NCBI GenBank assembly: GCA_038043465.1
Contig: JBBTBX010000010.1
Location: 1-42,621 of the forward strand
DNA from: SXRF01 sp038043465
GTDB taxonomy: Bacteria; Pseudomonadota; Alphaproteobacteria; Rickettsiales; SXRF01
Direction: 5' to 3'
DNA: 42,621 nt
The notes under the pieces are model-generated. The model had not been told where the DNA came from and ran no database searches. It was given only the letters and a program-made list of their open reading frames with translations. Shown here piece after piece: positions 35,701-41,088 of the stretch; position 1 is the first letter of the stretch; each line of letters opens with the position of its first letter. Both the position numbers and the translations under genes were made by a program.

Positions 35701-35719
35701 CCAGAGCAAGAAAACGCAT
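29735..35719 (-). CDS. Bacterial alpha-2-macroglobulin (YfhM-like), thioester-containing
   Basis: The 1994-residue exported protein has a signal peptide (residues 1-19, likely cleavage after VIA or IAA) but no lipobox cysteine, unlike E. coli YfhM. The thioester motif C1483-W-E-Q1486 lies in DYPYMCWEQILTKG, within the TED domain. Macroglobulin beta-sandwich domains fill the N-terminal half, and the bacterial A2M signature WNPSIKADENG precedes the thioester. It is longer than E. coli YfhM (about 1650). It traps invading proteases and works with PbpC, which repairs the wall. It diverges from the MotA-like gene. Confidence 0.95.
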   Translation of the reverse strand: MRFLALVFTLSLLAFPVIAAFDSAEFSENKELKILRITPDGEDVPVGRQIVIQFNRPVVPLGKMERTAEEIPVEITPKLECEWRWLNTSALSCNLDEKNQLKVATSYKILVKPGIKTLDGELIKEAFNHHFTTERPDVRYSWFRKWLSPGTPVVRITFNHSVTRKSVESSLTISADENADTGTSFTIKAEPDPDDNEPPAYLPIPGTKTVAVLKDNKPQKSDEDLRSKGGEEARRVWLISPKEELPLNSAMSLKVKPGLISALGEEKGIGDREVVRFQTFPEFKFLGVKCTANDGKILLFEPGKEQPELCNPMASSSLSFSSPVFRSQIKNNITFSPSLNINVYGSDIWGDGDDYSRLTQAHEKDRTYDIYIPAGIKAATEYKLTSQDSGRNIFQKIWYWIKSFFVDVPDTDIRDEFDRPLFDSIDLAFKTDHRKPNFEIIHNDAVIEGKVDSEVPLYVNNINKTTFNYRSLTADGVKSGLSSVQEIPEVKDVQFAVPFNVREMLGGKSGVVYGNLETDPPVKKYPAEHRLFAEVTPYQLHVKLGHFNSVVWVTDMATGEPVANAKVSIYKDKISEFGSGKDTLSKAVTSEGGVAILDGTEKLDPDLELYKNWKDEDDVLFIRVDKAGELAVMPINNSFLIDYYRSVGESVYSDTKERYGHIKTWGTTAQGIYRAGDTIQYKFYVRNQDNNALTAAPKDGYNIEIIDPTGNKVHEVKGISLNNFGAYSGEFMVAKQSAVGWYQFRLTADFANTKSPDYGEAENQKPVEGKFTWFPIRVLVSDFTPSPFKVTNQVGGDLFRVEQEVEVASQAKLHSGGAYSDANIRVTAMLESKIFSSKNPVAKEFIFGSYTGNSGQNQVFQKIDRVDGKGENKITVKLPKQNIYYGRLMFESAVQDERGKYVATQSYADYAGVDRFVGLKTNDWIFESGKPADINYIVADERGNPIAGTDVKITIEKQETKAAKVKGAGNAYLTEFTNEWVAAASCDGDSKEAASACEFTPKDPGYYRAVAKIKDTKGSEHSTEISMYVIGNGHVLWNEANDYSLEIIPEKTDYKVGDKARYLIKNPYPGAKALVTIERYGVIDSFVQTLEGSTPMLEFEVKPDYLPGFYLSVVVFSPRVDKPVEGQVDLGKPAFRIGYVTVPIKDPYKEMLVTAKTDAEVYKPREMVSLNLHAEPKFKGKKEPVEFAVAVLDESVFDLIAGGKSYFDPYGGFYKLDSLDLRNYSLLTRLVGRQKFEKKGANPGGDGGSDLAMRNLFKFVSYWNPSIKADENGNAKVEFEVPDNLTGWRVLVMAVTPSDRMGLGDANFKVNRPTEVRPVMPNQVTEGDSFEAGFSVMNRTEEKRDLVVNITAGGDLDENENPATLQKTITIEPYKRVTVFMPVKTKAVNAVSEITEGNVNFTVTARDDVDGDAIEHKLTINKRRSLETVANYGTTAESEISEAIKFPEDIHTDVGNLSIVLSPSVIGNVEGAFKYMRDYPYMCWEQILTKGVMASHYGNLRSYIPKDFEWKEAEKLPDETLKVAGSFQAPNGGMAYFVPQDSYVDPYLSAYTALAFNWLRKSGYTVPGAVEDKLHDYLGNFLRQDTYPDFYDKGMASTVRAVALAALAENNKITIADLERYRSHVPQMSLFGQNYFVQATMHVKGAEKYADEVAKLILSHADQSAGKFAFSEELDDSYSRILSTPLRENCAILSTFAELGERKYGKELVEDIPFKLVRMITQARGSRTFWENTQENVFCMNGLVDYARAYENKKPSMEVSVSLDDNKFGETRFSDLKDAPITFTKNLESSDPGRNAEARITREGEGRVYYATRLKFAPLDEYTSHTNSGMEIRREYSVERNGKWELLKSPFEIKTSELVRVDLFMSMPSARNFVVIDDPVPGGLEPVNRDLATSSVVDADKGEFKAAGGSWWFKYSDWISYNFSRWSFYHRELRHNSVRFYSDYLPAGNYHLSYTAQAIAPGNFVIMPVQAEEMYDPDVFGKGITEQLKVQTTP

Positions 35720-35931
35720 AGGATTACTTGAATTATATTTTTTGTGTCGCGGATAATATCGTATCTTTAAATTTTATCCACTAGTTTATGATGTAATATT
35801 TTTTTACTTTTGGAGTTTTAAAAAAATATCATATTAATTTAGTTAGACTTGATTGATAAAAGTAGTAACTTCCTGTAATAGTGCTATACACTTAATTTGC
35901 AAATTTGCTTGCGAGAAAGGTGCTTGATTCC

Positions 35932-36768
35932 ATGTCAAAATATACATTAGCGGCTGTCATTTTGTCTATCGGCGGTATATTCGCCGGACTCTCTGCCTTC
36001 GGCTTGGTTAATCACAATTATTTCCTCAGTCTCGAGGGAATTATTATTGTTCTCGGTGGCACGGTGGTTAATGCTTTCATGAGCTCGCACAAGGAAGATG
36101 TGTTAAAAGCATTTTCAAGCATTAGGAACATGCTGGAAAAAGTGGAAAGTACCCGCAGTGTTTTGCGAAGGAATATATCGCAGCTTATAAGATGGTCGTA
36201 TATTTTGCAGGCTGAGGATTTTATAGGCTTGGAAAAAGCAACAATAGACAAGATCAACGATCCGCTGATGCGCTACGGGATGGATTTAGTGCTTACTGCA
36301 TATCCAGCGGATAAGGTGCGTGAAATGATGCATAATGCCGTTGATGCTGAGTTTGAGAGGCGTTGCGCCCCGGTCACTGTGCTACGCAATATGGCAGCAA
36401 CAGCTCCTGCCTTCGGCATGGTCGGGACTTTGATTGGTATGATGATAATTCTTAATAGTGTTGGCACTGACCTTGCCAGTATCGGAGGCGGACTTTCAGT
36501 GGCGATGCTCGCCACTCTCTACGGTCTTTTAATGGCACGCCTGATCTGCCTGCCAGCAGCGGATAAGCTGCTCAAAAAAGAAGAAGATTTGTTTTTCCAT
36601 AACTGTATGATGAGCGAAGGATTTGCCCTGCTTGCTGAAAAACAGAAGCCATTTTATATGCAGGATAAGCTTAACAGTTTCCTTGAACCTTCTCGACATA
36701 TCAACTTTGATGACCGTGTGCATCTCTCATCGCGTTATCAGTCGAAAATGGCTGAAAATGTGGCTTAG
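35932..36768 (+). CDS. MotA/TolQ/ExbB-type proton channel (MotA-like stator)
   Basis: The 278-residue protein has four membrane helices (about residues 4-22, 25-45, 155-173 and 188-208) and the conserved segment MAATAPAFGMVGTLIGMMIIL of MotA. A large cytoplasmic domain lies between helices 2 and 3. I start at ATG 35932, with AGAAAGG upstream; a TTG at 35905 is also in frame. It lies 3 bp from the motB-like gene. Flagellar genes are absent nearby, so whether it drives a flagellum is open. Confidence 0.85.
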   Translation: MSKYTLAAVILSIGGIFAGLSAFGLVNHNYFLSLEGIIIVLGGTVVNAFMSSHKEDVLKAFSSIRNMLEKVESTRSVLRRNISQLIRWSYILQAEDFIGLEKATIDKINDPLMRYGMDLVLTAYPADKVREMMHNAVDAEFERRCAPVTVLRNMAATAPAFGMVGTLIGMMIILNSVGTDLASIGGGLSVAMLATLYGLLMARLICLPAADKLLKKEEDLFFHNCMMSEGFALLAEKQKPFYMQDKLNSFLEPSRHINFDDRVHLSSRYQSKMAENVA

Positions 36769-36771
36769 ATA

Positions 36772-37500
36772 ATGAGACGGCGACCTAAAACCTTTCTGCA
36801 GAAATTTTCAAAAGGTCATGATGACCACATCGATTCATGGCTGATAAGCTACGCTGACATGATTACCCTGCTATTCATAGTAGTGGTAATTGCTATTCCA
36901 GTTGCCATGAATAAAGAAAATACGAATACTGAAGCTCCCCGCGGTGAACCGGAACATCCTTATTATGTGTCTGACCATACCGGCTTGCTCGCCGTTAACA
37001 CCATTTATGACGAAGCTTATCGTTCACTGGTCGGTATTATTATAAAAAATAATGCAGATGAAGATATTGCCGTAGAAAAAACCGAAACCGGCATGTGGCT
37101 TGATATTTCTGTGCCATTCATTTTTGAAGAAGGTTCGGCCTTTATTCGTGATGAACAAGCGGAAATGGTTAAATCGCTTATCCGCTCCATCAGAAATACT
37201 ATACCAGCTAAGTCTACGGTCGAGGTGGAAGGATATACCGATGACACACCGCTTGTAGAGAGTAAATATGCCAATAACTGGGAATTATCTTCCATGCAGA
37301 CAGCGCGTATTGCAGGACTGCTTATTGACAGTGGAATTGATGCTAATAATCTACGCATAACCAGCTATGCCGGCAATTCACCCATCGTCCCTAATCTTGA
37401 TGAATTTGGACGACCAATTGACAAAAACCGTATACGTAACCGGCGCATAGTAGTAAAAGTTTCCGTGCCAGCACCTGCTAAAAATCCGCGTAGCTTATAA
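36772..37500 (+). CDS. MotB/OmpA-type stator partner
   Basis: The 242-residue protein has the N-terminal MotB signature WLISYADMITLLF with the proton-path Asp D29 in the single membrane helix. A C-terminal OmpA-like peptidoglycan-binding domain (VEVEGYTDDTPL...NWELSSMQTARIAG...NRRIVVKV) follows. With the preceding gene it forms a MotAB-type stator. It overlaps the convergent msrA stop by 6 bp. Confidence 0.9.
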   Translation: MRRRPKTFLQKFSKGHDDHIDSWLISYADMITLLFIVVVIAIPVAMNKENTNTEAPRGEPEHPYYVSDHTGLLAVNTIYDEAYRSLVGIIIKNNADEDIAVEKTETGMWLDISVPFIFEEGSAFIRDEQAEMVKSLIRSIRNTIPAKSTVEVEGYTDDTPLVESKYANNWELSSMQTARIAGLLIDSGIDANNLRITSYAGNSPIVPNLDEFGRPIDKNRIRNRRIVVKVSVPAPAKNPRSL

Positions 37501-38082
37501 TTTTTTTAGCTCCTCCAATCGCTCATCACGCCCGCAACCGCTGCGGTAGCGTTTATAATGGTCTTTGCTTTTGATGTAGAATTCCTGATGATAATCCTCG
37601 GCTGGATAGAATACTGAAGCTTCCTTGATGATTGTTGCTATGGGTTTGCCAAATTTCTTTGCAATTTTTTCTCTGGATTCTTCAGCAAGTTTTTTCTGCT
37701 CGCCATCATGAGTGAAAATTCCCGCCAGATATTGCGAACCTTTATCGCAGAATTGACCATTTGGATCCAGCGGATCGATATTCTCCCAGAAAATATCCAG
37801 CAATTTATTATAATCCACCTGTGCCGGATCATAAGTTACTGCAATCGCTTCCAAATGACCGGTTCCACCAGTTGAAACCTGCTCATAAGTTGGGTTTTTA
37901 ACATGACCGCCAGTATAACCGGAAACTACTTTGCTAACGCCGGGAATATTTGCAAATTGTGGTTCCATACACCAGAAACAACCTCCGGCAAAAGTTGCAG
38001 TTTTAGTAGTTGTGTCAGCCATAACAGCTCCTGTGCTTAATAATAAAAATAATGCTGAAATCATACTATAGATTTTTTTCAT
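37495..38082 (-). CDS. msrA: Peptide methionine sulfoxide reductase MsrA, exported
   Basis: The 195-residue enzyme reduces methionine-S-sulfoxide. The catalytic motif is GGCFWC (C35). A signal peptide (MKKIYSMISALFLLLS..., cleavage near VMA at 22) suggests a periplasmic repair enzyme. I start at ATG 38082, which has GAGGGA upstream; the longer frame to 38235 reads into msrB. Its ATG is one base after the msrB stop. Confidence 0.94.
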   Translation of the reverse strand: MKKIYSMISALFLLLSTGAVMADTTTKTATFAGGCFWCMEPQFANIPGVSKVVSGYTGGHVKNPTYEQVSTGGTGHLEAIAVTYDPAQVDYNKLLDIFWENIDPLDPNGQFCDKGSQYLAGIFTHDGEQKKLAEESREKIAKKFGKPIATIIKEASVFYPAEDYHQEFYIKSKDHYKRYRSGCGRDERLEELKKL

Positions 38083-38083
38083 A

Positions 38084-38482
38084 TTATCCCTCTTTTGGAA
38101 CAAATTTAAGTGCCACGCCATTGTTGCAATAACGGAGTCCAGTCGGCTTTGGGCCGTCTTCAAATACATGCCCTTGATGACCGCCACATCGAGCGCAGTG
38201 ATATTCCGTGCGCGTGGATAGCAATTTCCTGTCAACTCGTGTTCCTATATTTTCTTTAATGACATCAAAAAAGCTCGGCCAGCCAGTGCCACTATTATAT
38301 TTTTGTGATGAATTAAATAATTCATGCCCACAAGCCGCACAAACAAATATTCCATCACGCTTTTCATCATTGAGTGGACTGCTAAACGGGCGTTCAGTAC
38401 CTTCTTCACAGAGAACATTATAAGCATCCGGTGAAAGTTTTTCTTTCCACTGCTCTTTAGCTTTTTCTGGCTCATTTTTCAT
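38084..38482 (-). CDS. msrB: Peptide methionine-R-sulfoxide reductase MsrB
   Basis: The 132-residue enzyme has the catalytic RYCNNG motif and zinc-binding CAACGH and CARCGG pairs. I start at ATG 38482, preceded by AAGAAGG at 7 nt, rather than two codons earlier. No signal peptide is seen, unlike the coupled MsrA, so the two seem to act in different compartments. Confidence 0.94.
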   Translation of the reverse strand: MKNEPEKAKEQWKEKLSPDAYNVLCEEGTERPFSSPLNDEKRDGIFVCAACGHELFNSSQKYNSGTGWPSFFDVIKENIGTRVDRKLLSTRTEYHCARCGGHQGHVFEDGPKPTGLRYCNNGVALKFVPKEG

Positions 38483-38634
38483 AAACATACCTTCTTTGGC
38501 TTATTAAGCCTTCATTTATAAGGTTATAAGTAACCAATGCTTAATTTTCCCTATTTACGTAACTTTTTTTACATTATACACTAATCTTTATTTTTGCTTA
38601 TAAATTTAAAATTATTTTTTGGAGATCATTTGTT

Positions 38635-38916
38635 ATGAATAAAACTTTAATCGTTGCTGCCCTTGCTGGAATATTCATCGCTGGTGTCGCAAATGCTCAG
38701 GATCAACTGCCTGGCAGCCAGAAGACCAAATGCTATGGTCTGCGCAAAATCAAAGATGAATGCAAGTCAGGAGGTGGTGATGAGCAAAGATGTTCCGGTG
38801 AGTCTAAATATATTAAAGACCCTAATGAATGGAAATTAGCTTATCCGGCTACTTGTGCAAAACAAGGTGGCAGTCTGTTGTCGCCTGCTGAACTGTTGTC
38901 ATCTACCGAAAAATAG
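38635..38916 (+). CDS. Small exported four-cysteine protein, DUF2282/BufA (bufferin precursor)-like
   Basis: The 93-residue protein has a clear signal peptide (cleavage after VANA at 21). The mature part has exactly four cysteines (C33, C43, C53, C74) in the order KCYG, DEC, QRC and ATC, with K-D-P-N-E-W before the last and K-Q-G-G-S-L at the end. This spacing matches DUF2282 proteins, which include the bufferin precursors (BufA1) whose cysteines are modified by MNIO enzymes to bind copper. No bufB (DUF692) or bufC is adjacent. GGAG precedes the ATG. Resemblance is from memory, so it is a candidate. Confidence 0.6.
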   Translation: MNKTLIVAALAGIFIAGVANAQDQLPGSQKTKCYGLRKIKDECKSGGGDEQRCSGESKYIKDPNEWKLAYPATCAKQGGSLLSPAELLSSTEK

Positions 38917-38975
38917 ACGGAATATATTCCGGCAGTAAGCTTTAAAGAGGATATAACGAGCGGTGAAGCTTATTC

Positions 38976-39584
38976 TTAGCGAATAGAGTTAATTGACTGG
39001 AAATCAAGCTGTTGGGCAATGTTCAGTTTCTGCATTTCACTCAAGTTGGAAACTGTTACATCCAACTGGTTAAATTGCTGAATCACAGCGTTATCATTGC
39101 TGTTCTGGATAGTGGTTGCGAAAGTGCTTGTATTAATTATAACATCAACACCTGCTGCTGCCGCAGCGTCCTGAACAATGTCAGCGGGAGAGTTATTTTC
39201 AGCAAGATCGCTTCCTTCAGGAATAACATCAGGAAGCACTTCATTTTCAGGTAGGATATCAGATGTCAATTTAGCAATACTTGGCATATCATCCCCTAAA
39301 GCACTATTTCTTTCCAGAATGGAAGATCTGATTGTCGCAGTGTGTTGTAAAACACCATCAACCAGAGTGCTACTGGTTATAACAAAGTCAAAATCCAACG
39401 AACCAATGCGGAGTCCACCGCGAAGACCCGCAAGCTCATCACCACTTACTTTGTTTGCATCGCTAAATCCAAACTCTTCAACTTCATCCACGAAGTTCGA
39501 GTTGGCATAAGAATTACCAGCCATCCCAGCAAGAATTGTGAATGACAAAAGTGACGCAGAAAACATAGACATAAAATTTTTCAT
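38976..39584 (-). CDS. Exported protein with signal peptide plus double-glycine-like motif, last gene of the C39 cluster
   Basis: The 202-residue protein has a signal peptide (hydrophobic residues 7-22, likely cleavage after SYA at 27). A double-glycine-type sequence SGDELAGLRGG ends at residues 56-57. The C-terminal half ends IQNSNDNAVIQQFNQLDVTVSN, which echoes the shared module of the other cluster proteins. No cysteines are visible. It is translationally coupled to the C39 peptidase gene (TAATG overlap). I do not recognise the family. It is probably a client of the peptidase or an accessory surface protein. Confidence 0.65.
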   Translation of the reverse strand: MKNFMSMFSASLLSFTILAGMAGNSYANSNFVDEVEEFGFSDANKVSGDELAGLRGGLRIGSLDFDFVITSSTLVDGVLQHTATIRSSILERNSALGDDMPSIAKLTSDILPENEVLPDVIPEGSDLAENNSPADIVQDAAAAAGVDVIINTSTFATTIQNSNDNAVIQQFNQLDVTVSNLSEMQKLNIAQQLDFQSINSIR

Positions 39585-40285
39585 TAGTAATACCCCGGCA
39601 TGTAAGCAGTTGTGAGACCTATGGAAGCAAGATCCCTATCATTTAAATTAACATTGAACCGCGCTTGAAGATGCGAAGCCCACTTATCTTTAGAATTGAA
39701 CGATTGCCTTGCAACCTTCATGTCATCATGAACAATAAAAAGAATTCCATTCCACTGTTTTTCAAAATCATCGCGACTAAGAACATGCTTGCCCTTAGAT
39801 GAATCAAGTATCAAAACAGAATCTGCATTGACACCGGCTATAACTACAAAATGCGAATATCCTTTTGGACTTATCAAGGCTATTGCAGGAATTTTCGCCT
39901 TAACCAGTTTATCCAGAGGTGCGCGATAACCATCGGCCGTATAACCAATTGAGGCCAGATAACTACGCATATCAAGCAAGGAGAAACCCTTTTTCTTAAT
40001 CGCTTCCTGATCACCAACTTCATACATCGACTTCAGGACATCACCTTCATAAGCATCATGCCCATAAAATTCCTTAAGCAAGGTAGCAAGTGCCGCTGAA
40101 CCGCAGCTATAATCATATTTCTGTTTGGAAACACCAGTGAAACGCTTTTCCACTATGCTTTTAGTCGGAACATTGTATTCACCGCCGCCCGCGCCAAATA
40201 CATTCACCGGCATTGCGAAAGCAGAGCCAGGCGTGCTACTCATCATCAACGCCCCAATGCTTAATAATACAGGTATATTTTTCAT
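39584..40285 (-). CDS. Exported C39-family cysteine peptidase (FapD-like)
   Basis: The 233-residue protein has a Sec signal peptide (cleavage after AFA at 24). The papain-like C39 triad is C61 (YDYSCGSAALATLL), H145 (YSHFVVIAG) and D161 (LILDSSKG), with Q55 as the oxyanion residue. C39 peptidases normally cleave after Gly-Gly in ABC-transporter leader peptides; this one is not fused to a transporter and should act in the periplasm, as FapD of the Pseudomonas Fap amyloid system is thought to. The neighbouring exported proteins carry such Gly-Gly motifs. The start is 13 bp after the previous stop. Substrate cleavage is inferred. Confidence 0.88.
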   Translation of the reverse strand: MKNIPVLLSIGALMMSSTPGSAFAMPVNVFGAGGGEYNVPTKSIVEKRFTGVSKQKYDYSCGSAALATLLKEFYGHDAYEGDVLKSMYEVGDQEAIKKKGFSLLDMRSYLASIGYTADGYRAPLDKLVKAKIPAIALISPKGYSHFVVIAGVNADSVLILDSSKGKHVLSRDDFEKQWNGILFIVHDDMKVARQSFNSKDKWASHLQARFNVNLNDRDLASIGLTTAYMPGYY

Positions 40286-40298
40286 GTTAAAACCTGAA

Positions 40299-40967
40299 TT
40301 ACTGGTTCATCTCAACATTGACTATTGTGCTACTTTGTATAAGTACGTTATTTCCACTATTTTGAATTACGTTGACAAGACCGCTGTTGCTGTTGAAAGC
40401 ACCTTCAGAAATCACATTTCCGCCGGTAACGCTGTTATTTACTGTGTTATTTGAGCTGGTACCCATCAGATAGCTGGTGCTTGTCGGGCTGAATGCGCCA
40501 CGGCTTTCATCAAGATCTTCTGTTGACATGGAACTTGCGGTTTCAAACCCATCACCTTCATCTTCCGATTTAACTTCAGAAACGACAACATTGCTGCCTT
40601 CCTCAGATTGAGTGCTCACCACTGATACTTCCACTGATATTTCGTTTACGGCTACTACTTCTTCATCAGAAGCTGATACTTCATTTACCGATACTACTTC
40701 TTCATCAGCAACGGATGTTTCGTCTACTGATGTTTCATTTGATATTTCATCAGATTCAACTTGCTCAACAGGAGCGGCCTGCTCAAAAGTTTCGGTGCGC
40801 TGGGCAGATTCCATCTGTTCAACAACCCCACCTAACTGTTCCAGCTCATCCTGCGACAATATATCAAATACACCATTTTCTGCCTGAGTCTTGGCAATTG
40901 CAGAACCTGCTACCAGAAAACCTGTGGCTCCAAGCAACATTGAAATTTTTATAAATGATGATTTCAT
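40299..40967 (-). CDS. Exported acidic Ser/Val/Glu-rich protein with double-glycine-like motif and a shared C-terminal module
   Basis: The 222-residue protein has a signal peptide (cleavage near AIA at 25) and then a double-glycine-like ILSQDELEQLGG (residues 36-47). The middle (about 75-115) is an acidic imperfect repeat (ADEEVVSVNEVS / SDEEVVAVNEIS). The C-terminal 45 residues contain ISEGAFNSNSGLVNVIQNSG, closely matching VSEGAFSSASGLNAVNQNTG of the upstream repeat protein. GAGGTAA precedes its ATG. It is probably a minor fibre subunit or an anchor; the family is not known to me. Confidence 0.7.
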   Translation of the reverse strand: MKSSFIKISMLLGATGFLVAGSAIAKTQAENGVFDILSQDELEQLGGVVEQMESAQRTETFEQAAPVEQVESDEISNETSVDETSVADEEVVSVNEVSASDEEVVAVNEISVEVSVVSTQSEEGSNVVVSEVKSEDEGDGFETASSMSTEDLDESRGAFSPTSTSYLMGTSSNNTVNNSVTGGNVISEGAFNSNSGLVNVIQNSGNNVLIQSSTIVNVEMNQ

Positions 40968-41026
40968 AACTTACCTCTAACTACTTTACAGACTTTGATA
41001 TTGAACCAGAAGAATCCCCGAAAGCT

Positions 41027-41050
41027 GGGGAGAGCAATAAAGCCCTCCCC
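41027..41050 (-). other. Stem-loop between the repeat-protein gene and the downstream cluster genes
   Basis: GGGGAGAGC (41027-41035) and GCCCTCCCC (41042-41050) form a 9-bp stem with one G-T pair and a 6-nt loop. No T run follows, so it may be an mRNA-processing or partial-attenuation structure that sets different amounts of the major protein and the downstream proteins. Confidence 0.5.
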
Positions 41051-41088
41051 CACTTTGGGTTTTATGTAACTATAATATTAAACCAATA

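Noticed and set aside
35932..37500. MotA/MotB pair as part of a Zorya anti-phage system
   Set aside because: Zorya needs ZorC/ZorD or ZorE next to the pair; the neighbours are an alpha-2-macroglobulin and methionine sulfoxide reductases.
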